This document shows positions 9,134 to 22,502 of a stretch of 41,389 bases of DNA, piece after piece. Origin of the DNA: Pseudomonadota bacterium (GTDB lineage Bacteria > Pseudomonadota > Gammaproteobacteria > Burkholderiales > Sulfuricellaceae). The notes beneath the pieces were generated by a model. It was not told the DNA's origin. It saw nothing but the letters and a program-made list of their open reading frames with translations, and did not search any database. The DNA is taken from contig JAJYXP010000021.1 of assembly GCA_021801705.1 (NCBI GenBank), positions 1 through 41,389 of the forward strand, written 5' to 3'. Position numbers and translations under genes: made by a program. Every line of letters starts with the position of its first letter. Position 1 is the first letter of the stretch.

Positions 9134-9538
9134 CTAGCGGGATTCGAACTTGTAGTACCGGCTGTTGAGGAAGCGCACCACGTCCTCGACTTCTTCCTTG
9201 CCCCAGGGCAGGCGCGAATATTCTGCCCAGTGCCGGACCCACCCCCGCAGCTCCGGCAGCGAGTGGGTGTTCCTGTTGCTACGGATGTGAGCGGCGCTTT
9301 CGTGGCAGGACAAGCAGTGATTCTCGTAAAGGAGCTGGCCGCGGGGCGGCGCCACAGGAGCGACATGCTCTCGCGGCGCTTCGGTCTGCGCGGGTTGCGT
9401 TTCCAACCCCTGGGAAGACGGTGGGGGCTGAACGCGGGGAGTAGCCAAGGCCGCGGGGGCGAGCCCCAGGGAAAGCAGCGCACAGGAGATCATGATCTTT
9501 GTTCGCATGGATGGATTCCCGGGCCGTTCAATGGCCAT
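9134..9538 (-). CDS. Periplasmic monohaem c-type cytochrome
   Basis: 134 residues from the ATG at 9538, which has AGAGGA just upstream; an ATG at 9508 (MRTKIMISC) is the alternative. The signal peptide ends near ALA (residues 30-32). A Pro/Gln-rich linker follows, then one haem-binding CLSCH (Cys75, Cys78, His79). There is no methionine after the haem site, so the usual Met axial ligand is missing; His92 or another His may serve, or the haem may be five-coordinate. The C-terminal helix (KEEVEDVVRFLNSRYY) is typical of small cytochrome c domains. The electron partner is unknown; it is upstream of the hydrolase/membrane-protein pair on the same strand. Confidence 0.85.
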   Translation of the reverse strand: MAIERPGNPSMRTKIMISCALLSLGLAPAALATPRVQPPPSSQGLETQPAQTEAPREHVAPVAPPRGQLLYENHCLSCHESAAHIRSNRNTHSLPELRGWVRHWAEYSRLPWGKEEVEDVVRFLNSRYYKFESR

Positions 9539-9808
9539 GATTCCTCTTATGGGATGATTCCTAACGAGGCTGTAGAAAAAGCCCCTCGCCCCCATTTTGC
9601 CTCGGCTGCTCGTCTGCATCAACATCGCCCCATCGATCCTGCGATGGAACCGGCTTCGGTACCAGCTTCCGTAACGACGAAACCGGTGCTGCCGCCTATG
9701 TCCGCTTCTGGCCGGCTCCTTGCCCTTCACATCATAGCAAATCAACACAAATACAAATTCAGGTGCCACCGTTTTTAACCGAGATCAATCACGGAAACGG
9801 ATACCCAA

Positions 9809-10888
9809 TCAGTCTGTTGCGCCCATTGCCAGGGCGCGGATGCGCGAAGCGGCCCCGGCTTCCTTCTCTTCGGCACCCGTCCAGCCATGCAGGTTTTCGG
9901 AAACGATGTCGCATAGCGCATGGATCCAGTCATCGCGCTCATTGAGGCAGGGAATGTAATGGAATTCCTTGCCCCCGGCGCCGAGGAAGGATGCTTTGCC
10001 TTCCAGTGCGATTTCCTCCAGTGTTTCCAGGCAGTCTCCTACAAAGCCGGGGCAGATCACATCCACCCGCTTGGTTCCCTGCTTGCCGAGCTCTTCCAGG
10101 GTCGCGGTGGTGTAAGGCTTGAGCCATTCGGCGCGGCCGAAGCGCGACTGGAAGCTGATCCGGTATCGATCCTGTCCGAGTCCCAGGGCTTCGGCCAGCA
10201 AGCGCCCGGTTTTCTGGCATTCGCAGTGGTAGGGGTCGCCTTTTCCCAGGCTGCGGCGCGGCACGCCGTGAAAGCTCACGACGAGCTTGTCGGGGCGGCC
10301 ATTCTTCATCCAGTAGTCGCGCACGCTTTGCGCCAATGCCGCGATGTAGCCGGGGTGGTCGTGGAAACTCCGGATGGTGCGGATTTCCGGCATGTTGCGC
10401 ATTGCGCGCAGGGCGTCGAAAACGGCATCCATGGCCGTAGCCGTGGAGCTGGCGGCGTACTGCGGGTAGAGAGGGAAAATCAGGATGCGCCCGCAGTTCT
10501 GCTGTTTGAGCTTTTCCAGTGCCGAGGCGACCGATGGGTTGCCGTAGCGCATGGCGAATTCCACCGCCGGGGTCGACTTGCCGAGCGATTCGCCGAGATA
10601 GCCCCGCAGCAGTTTGGCCTGGCGCCGGGTGTGAACGAGCAGCGGCGAACCTTCCGAGGTCCAGATCTGGGCGTATTTTTCCGCCGATTTTTTCGGCCGG
10701 GTGTTGAGGATGATGCCGTTCAGGATCGGCCACCACAGCACGCGGGGTATTTCCACCACGCGCGGGTCGCTGAGGAACTCCCTGAGATAGGGCTTCAGCG
10801 CAGCGGCGGTGGGTGCGTCGGGCGTGCCGAGGTTGATCAGGAGAATGCCGGTACGGCTTGGTGTGCCGTGATGATAGGCGGGTTCCAT
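9809..10888 (-). CDS. hemH: Ferrochelatase
   Basis: 359 residues, normal for a bacterial ferrochelatase, which inserts Fe2+ into protoporphyrin IX in the last step of haem synthesis. Seen: [13 protein letters not shown] near the N-terminus, the metal-site segment LVVSFHGVP, and [13 protein letters not shown] near residue 260. The 270 nt downstream, before the cytochrome, show nothing clear. The start ATG lies 6 nt from a CTCAGSA repeat element that fills the space back to hrcA. The only Shine-Dalgarno-like string (AGGA, 8 nt before the ATG) belongs to that repeat. In related genomes hemH often sits beside hrcA, as here, though usually with grpE/dnaK nearby. Confidence 0.97.
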   Translation of the reverse strand: MEPAYHHGTPSRTGILLINLGTPDAPTAAALKPYLREFLSDPRVVEIPRVLWWPILNGIILNTRPKKSAEKYAQIWTSEGSPLLVHTRRQAKLLRGYLGESLGKSTPAVEFAMRYGNPSVASALEKLKQQNCGRILIFPLYPQYAASSTATAMDAVFDALRAMRNMPEIRTIRSFHDHPGYIAALAQSVRDYWMKNGRPDKLVVSFHGVPRRSLGKGDPYHCECQKTGRLLAEALGLGQDRYRISFQSRFGRAEWLKPYTTATLEELGKQGTKRVDVICPGFVGDCLETLEEIALEGKASFLGAGGKEFHYIPCLNERDDWIHALCDIVSENLHGWTGAEEKEAGAASRIRALAMGATD

Positions 10889-10894
10889 GGTGTT

Positions 10895-10969
10895 AGTCCT
10901 GAGTCCTGAGTGCTAAGTCCTGAGGTGTGGTGGTTTTACTCAGCACTCAGGACTCGGTACTCAGCACTG
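10895..10969. repeat. CTCAGSA heptamer palindrome, copy 1
   Basis: Two 30-nt arms face each other across a 14-nt loop (10925-10938). Each arm is about four heptamers of the form CTCAG(G/C)A: the right arm reads CTCAGCA CTCAGGA CTCGGTA CTCAGCA, and the left arm is its imperfect reverse complement. The element begins 3 nt after the hrcA stop (on the minus strand) and ends 6 nt before the hemH ATG, so it fills the whole gap. Related copies lie at 26113 and 32545. Confidence 0.9.
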
Positions 10970-10971
10970 TT

Positions 10972-11988
10972 TTAATGGTAAGAAAGCGCGCTGGAAAGCA
11001 GCTTGGCGGTGACGTCCACGATCGGGATGATGCGCTCGTAGGCCATCCGGGTCGGGCCGATCACGCCCACGGTGCCGACAATCTGGCCGCCCACCTTGTA
11101 GGGCGCGGTCACCATGCTGCATTCATCGAGCGGCATGCGGCCCGATTCGCCGCCGATGAAGATCTGTACCCCCTGCGCCCGCTGGCTCACATCCAGAAGT
11201 TGCAGCAGGGTGGTTTTCTGGTCGAAGGCGTCGAACAGTTTGCGCAAGGAGGCCATGTTGGATGAAAGATCCTGCACATGCAGCAGCTTGCGCTCGCCCG
11301 AAAGCACGTAGCTGTCGGCATGCTCGTCCGCCTCGCCGCCGGCTTCCAGCGCCATGGCCATGAGCGCGGTCATGTCGTGATGGATCTGTTTCAGTTCGGC
11401 CTGCATCTTGCCGCGCACCTCTTCCAGGGTGCAGCCGGCATAGTGCTGGTTGATGAAGCTGGCTGCCCGGCTCAGTTCCGCTGCGGTATAGGGCTTTTCG
11501 GTGAGGATGATGCGGTTCTGCACATTCTCGTCGGCCGTGACCAGAATCAGGAGTATGCGCTTGTCGGAAAGGTTGACGAATTCGATATGGCGGAATGCGA
11601 TGCTGCGGCGCTTGGGTGTCATCACGATGCCGGCGAACTGGGTCAGGTCGGAGAGCAGCCTCGAGGCGGAAGCGATCAGCTTTTGCGGCTCGTTGGGGTG
11701 GAGTTGGCCCTCCAGCCGGTGCACCTCGATGGCGTCCAGGGGCTGCACCGTCAGCAGGCTGTCGACGAAGAAGCGGTAGCCGCGCGGGGTCGGGATGCGC
11801 CCGGCGGAGGTGTGCGGGCTGATGATGTAGCCCGTCTCTTCCAGGTCGGCCATGACGTTGCGTATGGTGGCGGGCGAGAGGTCCAGGCCGGAGAACTTCG
11901 AAAGGGTGCGGGAACCGACCGGTTGGCCTTCGCTGATATAGCGTTCCACCAGGGTTTTAAGCAGGATTTGCGCGCGTTTGTCGATCAT
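10972..11988 (-). CDS. hrcA: Heat-inducible transcription repressor HrcA
   Basis: 338 residues from ATG 11988 ([18 protein letters not shown]), the start used across the family; a longer frame would add 17 unrelated residues. An N-terminal winged helix ([18 protein letters not shown]) is followed by the HrcA core, with the conserved [17 protein letters not shown] near the C-terminus. HrcA represses groESL/dnaK operons by binding CIRCE. I see no CIRCE inverted repeat in this window, so its targets are elsewhere. It is divergent from nadK across 78 nt. Confidence 0.97.
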   Translation of the reverse strand: MIDKRAQILLKTLVERYISEGQPVGSRTLSKFSGLDLSPATIRNVMADLEETGYIISPHTSAGRIPTPRGYRFFVDSLLTVQPLDAIEVHRLEGQLHPNEPQKLIASASRLLSDLTQFAGIVMTPKRRSIAFRHIEFVNLSDKRILLILVTADENVQNRIILTEKPYTAAELSRAASFINQHYAGCTLEEVRGKMQAELKQIHHDMTALMAMALEAGGEADEHADSYVLSGERKLLHVQDLSSNMASLRKLFDAFDQKTTLLQLLDVSQRAQGVQIFIGGESGRMPLDECSMVTAPYKVGGQIVGTVGVIGPTRMAYERIIPIVDVTAKLLSSALSYH

Positions 11989-12066
11989 AAACTTAAGTTG
12001 TGCGTTTGCGATATGCGCTTTGAGTGATAGTACCACCAAAAGTTTTATTATGGTTTAATTCGCACC

Positions 12067-12939
12067 ATGAGTCATCTCTTCAAAACCGTTGCCCTGATTG
12101 GCAGATACAACAGCCCCGAGATCGGGGACTCGCTGTTGCGCCTGGCCGGATTCCTCGAAGAACGCAAGTACCGGGTGTTGGTGGAGCGGTCCACGGCCGC
12201 GTGTACCGGCGTGACCGGCTACCCTCTGGCGAGCCTGGACGAGATCGGTGAGCAGGCCGATCTGGCCGTGGTGCTGGGCGGCGACGGCACCATGCTGAAT
12301 ATCGCCCGTTCGCTGTATACCTATGGCGTGCCGCTGGTCGGCGTCAACCAGGGCCGGCTCGGCTTTCTCACCGATGTGTCGGCCGATACCATGCTGCAAA
12401 CGCTGGAAGAAATTCTCTCCGGCGATTACCTCAGCGATGCGAGGTTTTTGCTTACCGTGACCATCAGGCGCCAGGGCGACAACGTTTTTGAGGCGAGCGC
12501 CTTCAACGATGCGGTGGTGAGCAAGGGTGCGACGGCGCGCCTGATCGAGCTGGAAGTGTTCGTCGACGGCCAGTTCGTCTGCAGCCAGCGTTCCGACGGA
12601 CTGATCATCTCCACCCCGACCGGTTCCACTGCCTATGCCTTGTCTTCGGGCGGGCCGATCCTGCACCCGACCCTGGAGGCAATCGTGCTGGTGCCGATCT
12701 GTCCGCATACCCTGAGCAACCGGCCGATCGCGGTCAACAGCGAGAGCACCATCGAGGTCCTGTTGCTGCACGCCGACGACGCGCGCGTTCACTTCGACGG
12801 CCAGCGCCATTTCGACCTGCAGGAAAACGACTGGGTGATCGTGCGCCGCTCCAAGCAGATGGTGCGCCTGCTCCATCCTTTTGGTCATAGTTATTACGAT
12901 ATGTTGCGCCAGAAGCTGCACTGGGGTGAGAAGTTGTAA
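12067..12939 (+). CDS. nadK: NAD kinase
   Basis: 290 residues. The catalytic GGDGT motif is at residues 71-75, and the NAD-binding TPTGSTAYALSSGGPI near residue 185, both diagnostic for ATP-NAD kinase, which makes NADP. The N-terminus (MSHLFKTVALIGRYNSPE) is normal. It is divergent from hrcA and upstream of recN in the classic hrcA-nadK-recN order. A weak -10 (TATTAT, 12046-12051) lies just before the start without a convincing -35. A palindromic repeat separates it from recN. Confidence 0.97.
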   Translation: MSHLFKTVALIGRYNSPEIGDSLLRLAGFLEERKYRVLVERSTAACTGVTGYPLASLDEIGEQADLAVVLGGDGTMLNIARSLYTYGVPLVGVNQGRLGFLTDVSADTMLQTLEEILSGDYLSDARFLLTVTIRRQGDNVFEASAFNDAVVSKGATARLIELEVFVDGQFVCSQRSDGLIISTPTGSTAYALSSGGPILHPTLEAIVLVPICPHTLSNRPIAVNSESTIEVLLLHADDARVHFDGQRHFDLQENDWVIVRRSKQMVRLLHPFGHSYYDMLRQKLHWGEKL

Positions 12940-12953
12940 ACTTTAAACACAGC

Positions 12954-13104
12954 ACACCACGAATGACACGAATTTTCACGAATGAACACGAATAGCGCCA
13001 AAGACAAACTCCGCTTCACCAAACTGGTGGAGCATGCGCACTACGTGTGTCATTGATTATTCGTGAACATTCGTGTTTCATTCGTGCAAATTCGTGGTTA
13101 ATCG
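12954..13104. repeat. CACGAAT palindrome with inner stem, copy 1
   Basis: The left arm (12956-12994) is built of CACGAAT units spaced 9-10 nt (CACGAATGA, CACGAATTTT, CACGAATGAA, CACGAAT). The right arm (13055-13104) is the reverse complement of the same series. The 60-nt centre contains a second stem, CACC-AAACT-GGTG (near 13017-13029). A T-run follows the right arm, so as RNA it would look like a large terminator. It starts about 15 nt after the nadK stop and ends 18 nt before the recN ATG. It is nearly identical in its right arm to 39991-40040. Confidence 0.9.
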
Positions 13105-13122
13105 TTTTTTATAGACCGGCCC

Positions 13123-14793
13123 ATGCTCCTGACACTCAATATCCGCGATTTTGTCATCGTCGACCGGCTCACGCTCGAGTTCGAGCCCGGCTTCACCGTG
13201 CTTACCGGGGAGACCGGGGCGGGCAAGTCGATCCTGATCGACGCCTTGTCGCTGGCCCTGGGCGAGCGTGCCGACGCCGGCGTAGTGCGCGCGGGCACCG
13301 AGCGCGCCGAGATCGAGGCCGAGTTCGACATACGCTCCCTTTCCCAACTGCAAACATGGCTGGACGAGAACGGGCTCGGCGGCGACCCCGGCGTGTGCCT
13401 GATGCGCCGCGTGGTCGATGCCGGCGGCCGCTCGCGCGCCTTCATCAACGGCCGCTCCGCGACCCTGCAGCAGTTGCGCGAGGCGGGTGAATTCCTGGTG
13501 GATATTCACGGTCAGCACGCCCATCAATCGCTGCTTAAAACCTCCGCGCAGCGCGAGTTGCTCGATGCTTACGCCGGCCTTGGGCGGCAGGCCAGGGAAA
13601 CGGCGGCGGCCTGGAAGGAATGGCAGGCGCTGAGGCGCGCGCGGCTGGAACGGGAGAAGAACGCCGCCGCCTACAGCGAGGAGCTGGAGCGGCTCGAATG
13701 GCAGGCGAAAGAGTTGGCGGCGCTGAATTTTTCCGCATCGGAATGGGCGGAGTTACAGTCCGAGCACGGCCGGCTGAGCCATGCCGTCAGCCTGATGGAG
13801 GGCGCGCAATACGGCCTGGAAGTTCTGTCGGAAAACGACGTGGCCTGCCTGGCACAGGTGAATGGAGTGATCGCGCGCCTCAATAATCTGGTCGAGTACG
13901 ACCCCGGCATGAAGGAAGTGCTCGACCTGCTGGAGCCGGCCGAAGTGCAGTTGCGCGAGGCGGCCTACAGCTTGCGCCATTATCTGCAGCGCCTGGACCT
14001 CGATCCGGAGCGGCTCTCCCAGTGCGAGCAGCGCCTGGCAGATATCCACGACGCGGCGCGCAAATACCGCGTCAGCCCGGAGCTGTTGCCCGAACTGCTG
14101 GCAGAAAAAAACGCCCGCCTGGACGAGCTGCGCGGCTTCGAAACGGGCGGCGGCGAGCTGCACCGGGAACAGGCGGCGCAGGCCCGTTATCTCGACCAGG
14201 CCGGGCAGTTGAGCGCCGCCAGGAAACAGGCGGCACAGGCGCTGAGCGCAAAGGTCAGCGCCGCGATGCAGTCGCTTGCCATGGCCGGCGGTTCGTTCGA
14301 GGCCGCCCTGACCCCCTTGGACATCCGGGAAGGCGCAGGGGGCGGCGCCCACGGTCTGGAGGAAATCGAGTTCCTGGTCAGCGCCCACAGCGGCCTTCCC
14401 CCCAAGCCGCTCACCAAGGTGGCTTCCGGCGGCGAGATCTCGCGCATCAGCCTCGCCATCCAGGTCATCACCAGCAAGGTGTCGCTGGTGCCCACGCTGA
14501 TTTTCGACGAAGTGGACGTGGGCATCGGCGGCGGCGTGGCGGAGATTGTCGGGCAACTGCTGAAGCAGCTCGGCTCCGAGCGCCAGGTGCTGTGCGTGAC
14601 CCACCTGCCCCAGGTGGCGGCGCAGGGCGATCATCACTGGCAGGTCAGCAAGTCCAGCCGGGAAGAAGCCGTGGTGAGCCGCATCCGGGTGCTGGATCGA
14701 AACAGCCGCATCGAGGAGGTCGCGCGCATGCTGGGCGGCGTGGATATCACCGACACCACCCGCAAGCACGCAAAAGAAATGCTGGGAGTTTAA
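13123..14793 (+). CDS. recN: DNA repair protein RecN
   Basis: 556 residues, an SMC-like ATPase acting in recombinational repair of double-strand breaks. Walker A GETGAGKS is at about residues 29-36. A central coiled coil spans about 155-370 (rich in Glu/Ala/Leu/Arg). The signature KVASGGEISRISLAIQ and Walker B TLIFDEVDVGIGG are near residues 435-475, and the D-loop/His segment VLCVTHLPQVAA follows. It is the third gene of hrcA-nadK-recN. No proper Shine-Dalgarno stands before the ATG, because the CACGAAT element ends just upstream. The last 4 nt overlap the convergent thioesterase gene. Confidence 0.97.
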   Translation: MLLTLNIRDFVIVDRLTLEFEPGFTVLTGETGAGKSILIDALSLALGERADAGVVRAGTERAEIEAEFDIRSLSQLQTWLDENGLGGDPGVCLMRRVVDAGGRSRAFINGRSATLQQLREAGEFLVDIHGQHAHQSLLKTSAQRELLDAYAGLGRQARETAAAWKEWQALRRARLEREKNAAAYSEELERLEWQAKELAALNFSASEWAELQSEHGRLSHAVSLMEGAQYGLEVLSENDVACLAQVNGVIARLNNLVEYDPGMKEVLDLLEPAEVQLREAAYSLRHYLQRLDLDPERLSQCEQRLADIHDAARKYRVSPELLPELLAEKNARLDELRGFETGGGELHREQAAQARYLDQAGQLSAARKQAAQALSAKVSAAMQSLAMAGGSFEAALTPLDIREGAGGGAHGLEEIEFLVSAHSGLPPKPLTKVASGGEISRISLAIQVITSKVSLVPTLIFDEVDVGIGGGVAEIVGQLLKQLGSERQVLCVTHLPQVAAQGDHHWQVSKSSREEAVVSRIRVLDRNSRIEEVARMLGGVDITDTTRKHAKEMLGV

Positions 14794-15221
14794 GACTGGC
14801 TGCCGGCGGCGGCCTTGCCGGCGAGTTTGGCATTGAACCTTGCCGCATCGATCACAAAGCGCTCATGCGTGCCCTCGGTGATCTTGTCCACGCCATCGTC
14901 GGCTTCGACGTGGAATGTGAGTTTGCGCCCTTCGATCTTTTCCAGCCTGACTTTTACCGTCACGGTCAGCCCCGGCGGGGTGGCGGCGAGATGGCTCAGG
15001 TTGACGTGGGTGCCGACGGTCTGTTCGCTGGGCCAGTCAAGATGGGGGTTGACGGCCTGGATGCAGGCCCATTCGCACAGCCCGACCATGAAGCCGGTGG
15101 CGAACACTTCGGGCATCTGCTGGAATTCGGGCGCCTCGGGGAAAAGCTGCGGCACGGTTTTGGTTTCCGGTACCGTGAACCTGAATTCGTAGGCCAGACC
15201 CGGTTGCAGCGTGTCTTTCAT
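14790..15221 (-). CDS. Hot-dog thioesterase, FlK-like family
   Basis: 143 residues from ATG 15221, which overlaps the fur stop (TGATG), so it is translationally coupled to fur. The hot-dog region shows EVFATGFMVGLCEWAC (candidate Glu) and VGTHVNLSHLAATPPG (candidate His), the layout of fluoroacetyl-CoA thioesterase-like proteins. Most members of the family are housekeeping acyl-CoA thioesterases of unknown substrate, so fluoroacetate resistance should not be assumed. The C-terminus is Ala/Gly-rich and the gene overlaps recN tail to tail by 4 nt. Confidence 0.8.
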   Translation of the reverse strand: MKDTLQPGLAYEFRFTVPETKTVPQLFPEAPEFQQMPEVFATGFMVGLCEWACIQAVNPHLDWPSEQTVGTHVNLSHLAATPPGLTVTVKVRLEKIEGRKLTFHVEADDGVDKITEGTHERFVIDAARFNAKLAGKAAAGSQS

Positions 15222-15646
15222 CAGGTTTTGTTCGGGCAGTTCGGTGTGATGCATTCGGCGAACAGGTAGAGCGAATGGTCGCGGATGGCAAAGCCGCGCT
15301 CTCTGGCAATCCTGTCCTGGCGCTTCTCGATTTCCGGGTCATGGAATTCTTCCACCTTGCCGCATTGCAGGCAGACCAGGTGGTCGTGGTGGCCGCCCCG
15401 GTTGAGCTCGAACACCGCCTTGTCGCCCTCGAAGTGGTGGCGGATCAGCAAGCCTGCCGCCTCGAACTGGGTCAGCACCCGGTATACCGTCGCCAGGCCG
15501 ACATCCTCGCCGTCTGCGAGCAGGATTTTGTACACGTCCTCGGCGTTAAGGTGGCGTACATCGCTGGTTTCGAACAGGTTGAGGATTTTCAGGCGCGGGG
15601 TGGTGGCCTTGAGTCCGGCGTTTTTCAGGTCCTGCGAGTCGCCCAT
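15221..15646 (-). CDS. fur: Ferric uptake regulator Fur
   Basis: 141 residues. N-terminal winged helix: LKATTPRLKILNLFE, then GLATVYRVLTQFEAAGLL. The C-terminal dimerisation and metal domain carries the Fur HHDH motif (GGHHDHLVCLQCGKVEEF) and two cysteine pairs (CLQC; CITPNC) for structural zinc. Fur-Fe2+ represses iron-uptake genes. It is divergent from bamE, as is common in beta- and gammaproteobacteria. The upstream AT-rich stretch (15655-15690) probably holds its promoter; no clear Fur box was identified. Confidence 0.97.
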   Translation of the reverse strand: MGDSQDLKNAGLKATTPRLKILNLFETSDVRHLNAEDVYKILLADGEDVGLATVYRVLTQFEAAGLLIRHHFEGDKAVFELNRGGHHDHLVCLQCGKVEEFHDPEIEKRQDRIARERGFAIRDHSLYLFAECITPNCPNKT

Positions 15647-15725
15647 GAGACTATCCTAATGGTTTGTTAGCCAATCATATATTGTTTGCCCGCCGCTTTC
15701 CAGAGTTTCCCGCCCGGCACAAGGT

Positions 15726-17285
<1,560 letters not shown>

Positions 17286-17297
17286 TCAAAAAGTTTA

Positions 17298-17341
17298 ACG
17301 GCGGGGCGGGTGTAAACCCACCCCGCTTTGCATATCCGCCG
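17298..17341 (+). promoter_or_regulatory. Stem-loop in the carAB leader
   Basis: In the predicted 5' leader, GCGGGGCGGGT and ACCCACCCCGC pair around a 4-nt loop with one mismatch. Flanking CGGCGG and CCGCCG can extend the stem, forming a roughly 44-nt structure that ends about 8 nt before the AAGGAG ribosome site of carA. There is no T-run, so it is not a simple terminator. A role in controlling carAB (pyrimidine or arginine response) is a guess from position. Confidence 0.5.
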
Positions 17342-17359
17342 CTAATCCAAGGAGTTCCC

Positions 17360-18568
17360 GTGCCGCATCACCAGACCGCCATCCTCGTTCTTGCAGATGG
17401 GACAGTGTTTCGCGGCATTTCCATCGGGGCCGCCGGCCATGCCGCAGGCGAGGTGGTATTCAATACGGCGATGACCGGATATCAGGAAATTCTGACCGAC
17501 CCGTCCTATTGCCGCCAGCTTGTTACACTGACTTACCCTCACATCGGCAACACCGGCATCAATGCCGAAGATGCCGAGTCGACGCAAATTCATGCCGCCG
17601 GCCTGGTGATCCGGGATTTGCCGGCCCAGTCAAGCAACTGGCGCAAGCAGGAAGAATTAAGCGCTTACCTCAAGCGCAATGGCATCCCCGCCATCGCCGA
17701 AATCGATACCCGCAAGCTGACGCGCTTGCTGCGCGAAAAAGGGGCGCAGAATGGCTGTTTGATGGCGGCGGGGCCGGCGAGCGGGACGCTCGGCGCATCC
17801 CCGCCGGACATGCCCTATTCGGGTATGGCGGCGGGGCCGGCAGGAGGCATCGACGAGGCCAAGGCGCTTGAGCTTGCGCGGGGTTTCCCCGGTCTGGCCG
17901 GCATGGACCTGGCCAAGGTGGTAAGCAGTGACAAGCCCTATGTCTGGCAAGAAGGCGAGTGGGCTCTCGGGAGCGGGTTCAAGACCCGGGGGAATCCCGA
18001 ATTTCACGTGGTCGCCTACGATTTCGGCGTCAAGCGCAACATCCTGCGCATGCTCGCCGAGCGTGGTTGCAAGGTCACCGTGCTGCCCGCCCAGACCCCT
18101 GCCGAAGAAGCGCTCAAGCTCAATCCGGACGGCGTGTTTCTGTCCAACGGGCCGGGAGATCCCGAGCCCTGCGACTACGCTGTCAGCGCCATTCAGAAGA
18201 TTTTGCGGGCCGGTAAGCCGACTTTCGGCATCTGCCTTGGCCATCAATTACTGGCACTGGCATCCGGCGCGAAGACGCGCAAGATGAAGTTCGGCCATCA
18301 TGGCGCCAATCACCCGGTGCAGGACCTGGATACCGGCCGCGTCATGATTACCAGCCAGAATCACGGCTTCGCAATAGACGAGGCGACGCTGCCGGTCAAT
18401 CTGCGCGTGACGCACAAATCGCTGTTCGACGGCAGCAACCAGGGCATTGCCCGCACCGACGTGCCGGCGTTCAGCTTCCAGGGTCATCCCGAAGCCAGCC
18501 CTGGGCCGCACGACGTGGCGTACTTGTTCGACCGCTTCATCGGTCTGATGCAGGAAAGAAAAGGCTGA
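17360..18568 (+). CDS. carA: Carbamoyl-phosphate synthase small (glutaminase) subunit
   Basis: 402 residues from a GTG preceded by AAGGAG at 5 nt. The N-terminal domain opens [16 protein letters not shown]. The class I amidotransferase domain has nucleophile Cys292 in FGICLGHQ and the His/Glu pair in [12 protein letters not shown]. It supplies ammonia from glutamine to CarB for arginine and pyrimidine synthesis. Residues about 135-155 are an in-frame Ala/Gly/Pro-rich insertion absent from E. coli CarA, flanked by a 17-bp direct repeat (17762-17778 and 17825-17841). The stop codon is the first base of a CGCCAAGA repeat element. Confidence 0.97.
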   Translation: MPHHQTAILVLADGTVFRGISIGAAGHAAGEVVFNTAMTGYQEILTDPSYCRQLVTLTYPHIGNTGINAEDAESTQIHAAGLVIRDLPAQSSNWRKQEELSAYLKRNGIPAIAEIDTRKLTRLLREKGAQNGCLMAAGPASGTLGASPPDMPYSGMAAGPAGGIDEAKALELARGFPGLAGMDLAKVVSSDKPYVWQEGEWALGSGFKTRGNPEFHVVAYDFGVKRNILRMLAERGCKVTVLPAQTPAEEALKLNPDGVFLSNGPGDPEPCDYAVSAIQKILRAGKPTFGICLGHQLLALASGAKTRKMKFGHHGANHPVQDLDTGRVMITSQNHGFAIDEATLPVNLRVTHKSLFDGSNQGIARTDVPAFSFQGHPEASPGPHDVAYLFDRFIGLMQERKG

Positions 18569-18691
18569 ACCGCCAAGACGCCAAGAGCGCCAAGAAAAGA
18601 TTGGTGCAGAAATTTGGCGGATAATAGTGCGGCTTCCAGAATTATGTACCTTGAATTAGTAGCCTTGGCGTCCTTGGCGTCTTGGCGGTTA
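18566..18691. repeat. CGCCAAGA palindrome, copy 1 (carA-carB gap)
   Basis: Left arm 18568-18599 begins AACCGCCAAGACGCCAAG, followed by another CGCCAAG unit and AAAAG. Right arm 18663-18690 is its reverse complement (CCTTGGCG... CTTGGCGGTT). The 63-nt loop is unique. The left arm starts at the last base of the carA stop TGA; the right arm ends 11 nt before the carB ATG, so the element fills the operon gap. A second copy lies at 37088. Confidence 0.9.
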
Positions 18692-18701
18692 ACGTAAAAA
18701 C

Positions 18702-21905
<3,204 letters not shown>

Positions 21906-21964
21906 TCCGCAGCCTGGTTGTATCTCACCGCACAGAAAGCAATCAGGGAATTAGGAGAAAGGGA

Positions 21965-22441
21965 ATGAGCAAGGTTCCATTGACCGTTATTGGCGCGGAA
22001 AAATTGCGTGCCGAATTGCATCAACTGAAGACCGTCGATCGTCCGAACGTGATTGCCGCCATTGCGGAGGCACGATCCCACGGCGACCTGTCCGAAAACG
22101 CCGAGTATGACGCGGCCAAGGAGCGCCAGAGTTTCGTCGAGGGGCGCATTGCAGAGGTGGAAGGCAAGCTGGCCAACGCCCAGATCATCGACCCCAAGTT
22201 GCTGGACGTTGACGGCCGTTGCGTGTTCGGCGCCACCGTCGAACTGGAAGACCTGGAAAGCGGCGAAACCGTGACCTACCAGATCGTCGGTGATGACGAG
22301 GCCGATATCAAGGAAGGCAAGATTTCCATCAGCTCGCCTATCGCGCGTGCCCTGATCGGCAAATATGCCGGCGACGTCGCCGAAGTGCAGGCGCCGGGCG
22401 GGATACGCGAGTATGAAGTGCTGGACGTGAAGTACATTTGA
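21965..22441 (+). CDS. greA: Transcript cleavage factor GreA
   Basis: 158 residues, standard length. The N-terminal coiled coil carries [17 protein letters not shown] with the acidic tip that enters the RNA polymerase secondary channel and promotes cleavage of backtracked RNA. The C-terminal FKBP-like domain follows (about residues 80-158; [26 protein letters not shown]). A strong ribosome site (AGGAGAAAGGG) precedes the ATG. It follows carB by 59 nt, probably in the same transcript. A REP-like double hairpin begins 2 nt after the stop. Confidence 0.97.
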   Translation: MSKVPLTVIGAEKLRAELHQLKTVDRPNVIAAIAEARSHGDLSENAEYDAAKERQSFVEGRIAEVEGKLANAQIIDPKLLDVDGRCVFGATVELEDLESGETVTYQIVGDDEADIKEGKISISSPIARALIGKYAGDVAEVQAPGGIREYEVLDVKYI

Positions 22442-22443
22442 GC

Positions 22444-22496
22444 GTAGGTGCGAATTCATTCGCACAAACCGGATGGCCGAATGAATTCGGCCCTAC
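22444..22496. repeat. REP-like double hairpin after greA
   Basis: GTGCGAATTCATTCGCAC (22448-22465; 8-bp stem) and GGCCGAATGAATTCGGCC (22475-22492; 8-bp stem) sit side by side inside an outer GTAGG/CCTAC pairing. It begins 2 nt after the greA stop and ends 6 nt before the DUF4149 start. A degraded relative is at 37226-37262. It may act as a terminator or a REP element. Confidence 0.85.
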
Positions 22497-22502
22497 ATAT
22501 TA

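Noticed and set aside
10895-10924. CIRCE-like half site (GTGCTAA) in the hemH upstream repeat
   Set aside because: The match comes from a CTCAGSA heptamer variant; spacing and the second half do not fit CIRCE.
11989-12066. CIRCE operator in the hrcA-nadK gap
   Set aside because: No TTAGCACTC-N9-GAGTGCTAA-like inverted repeat is present.
13000-13050. Short coding-like stretch inside the CACGAAT loop
   Set aside because: A brief open frame (KDKLRFTKLVEHAH) appears, but it is explained by the conserved loop and inner stem shared with the second copy; there is no start or ribosome site.
14790-15221. Fluoroacetate-resistance enzyme
   Set aside because: The fold resembles FlK-type thioesterases, but family membership alone does not support that substrate.
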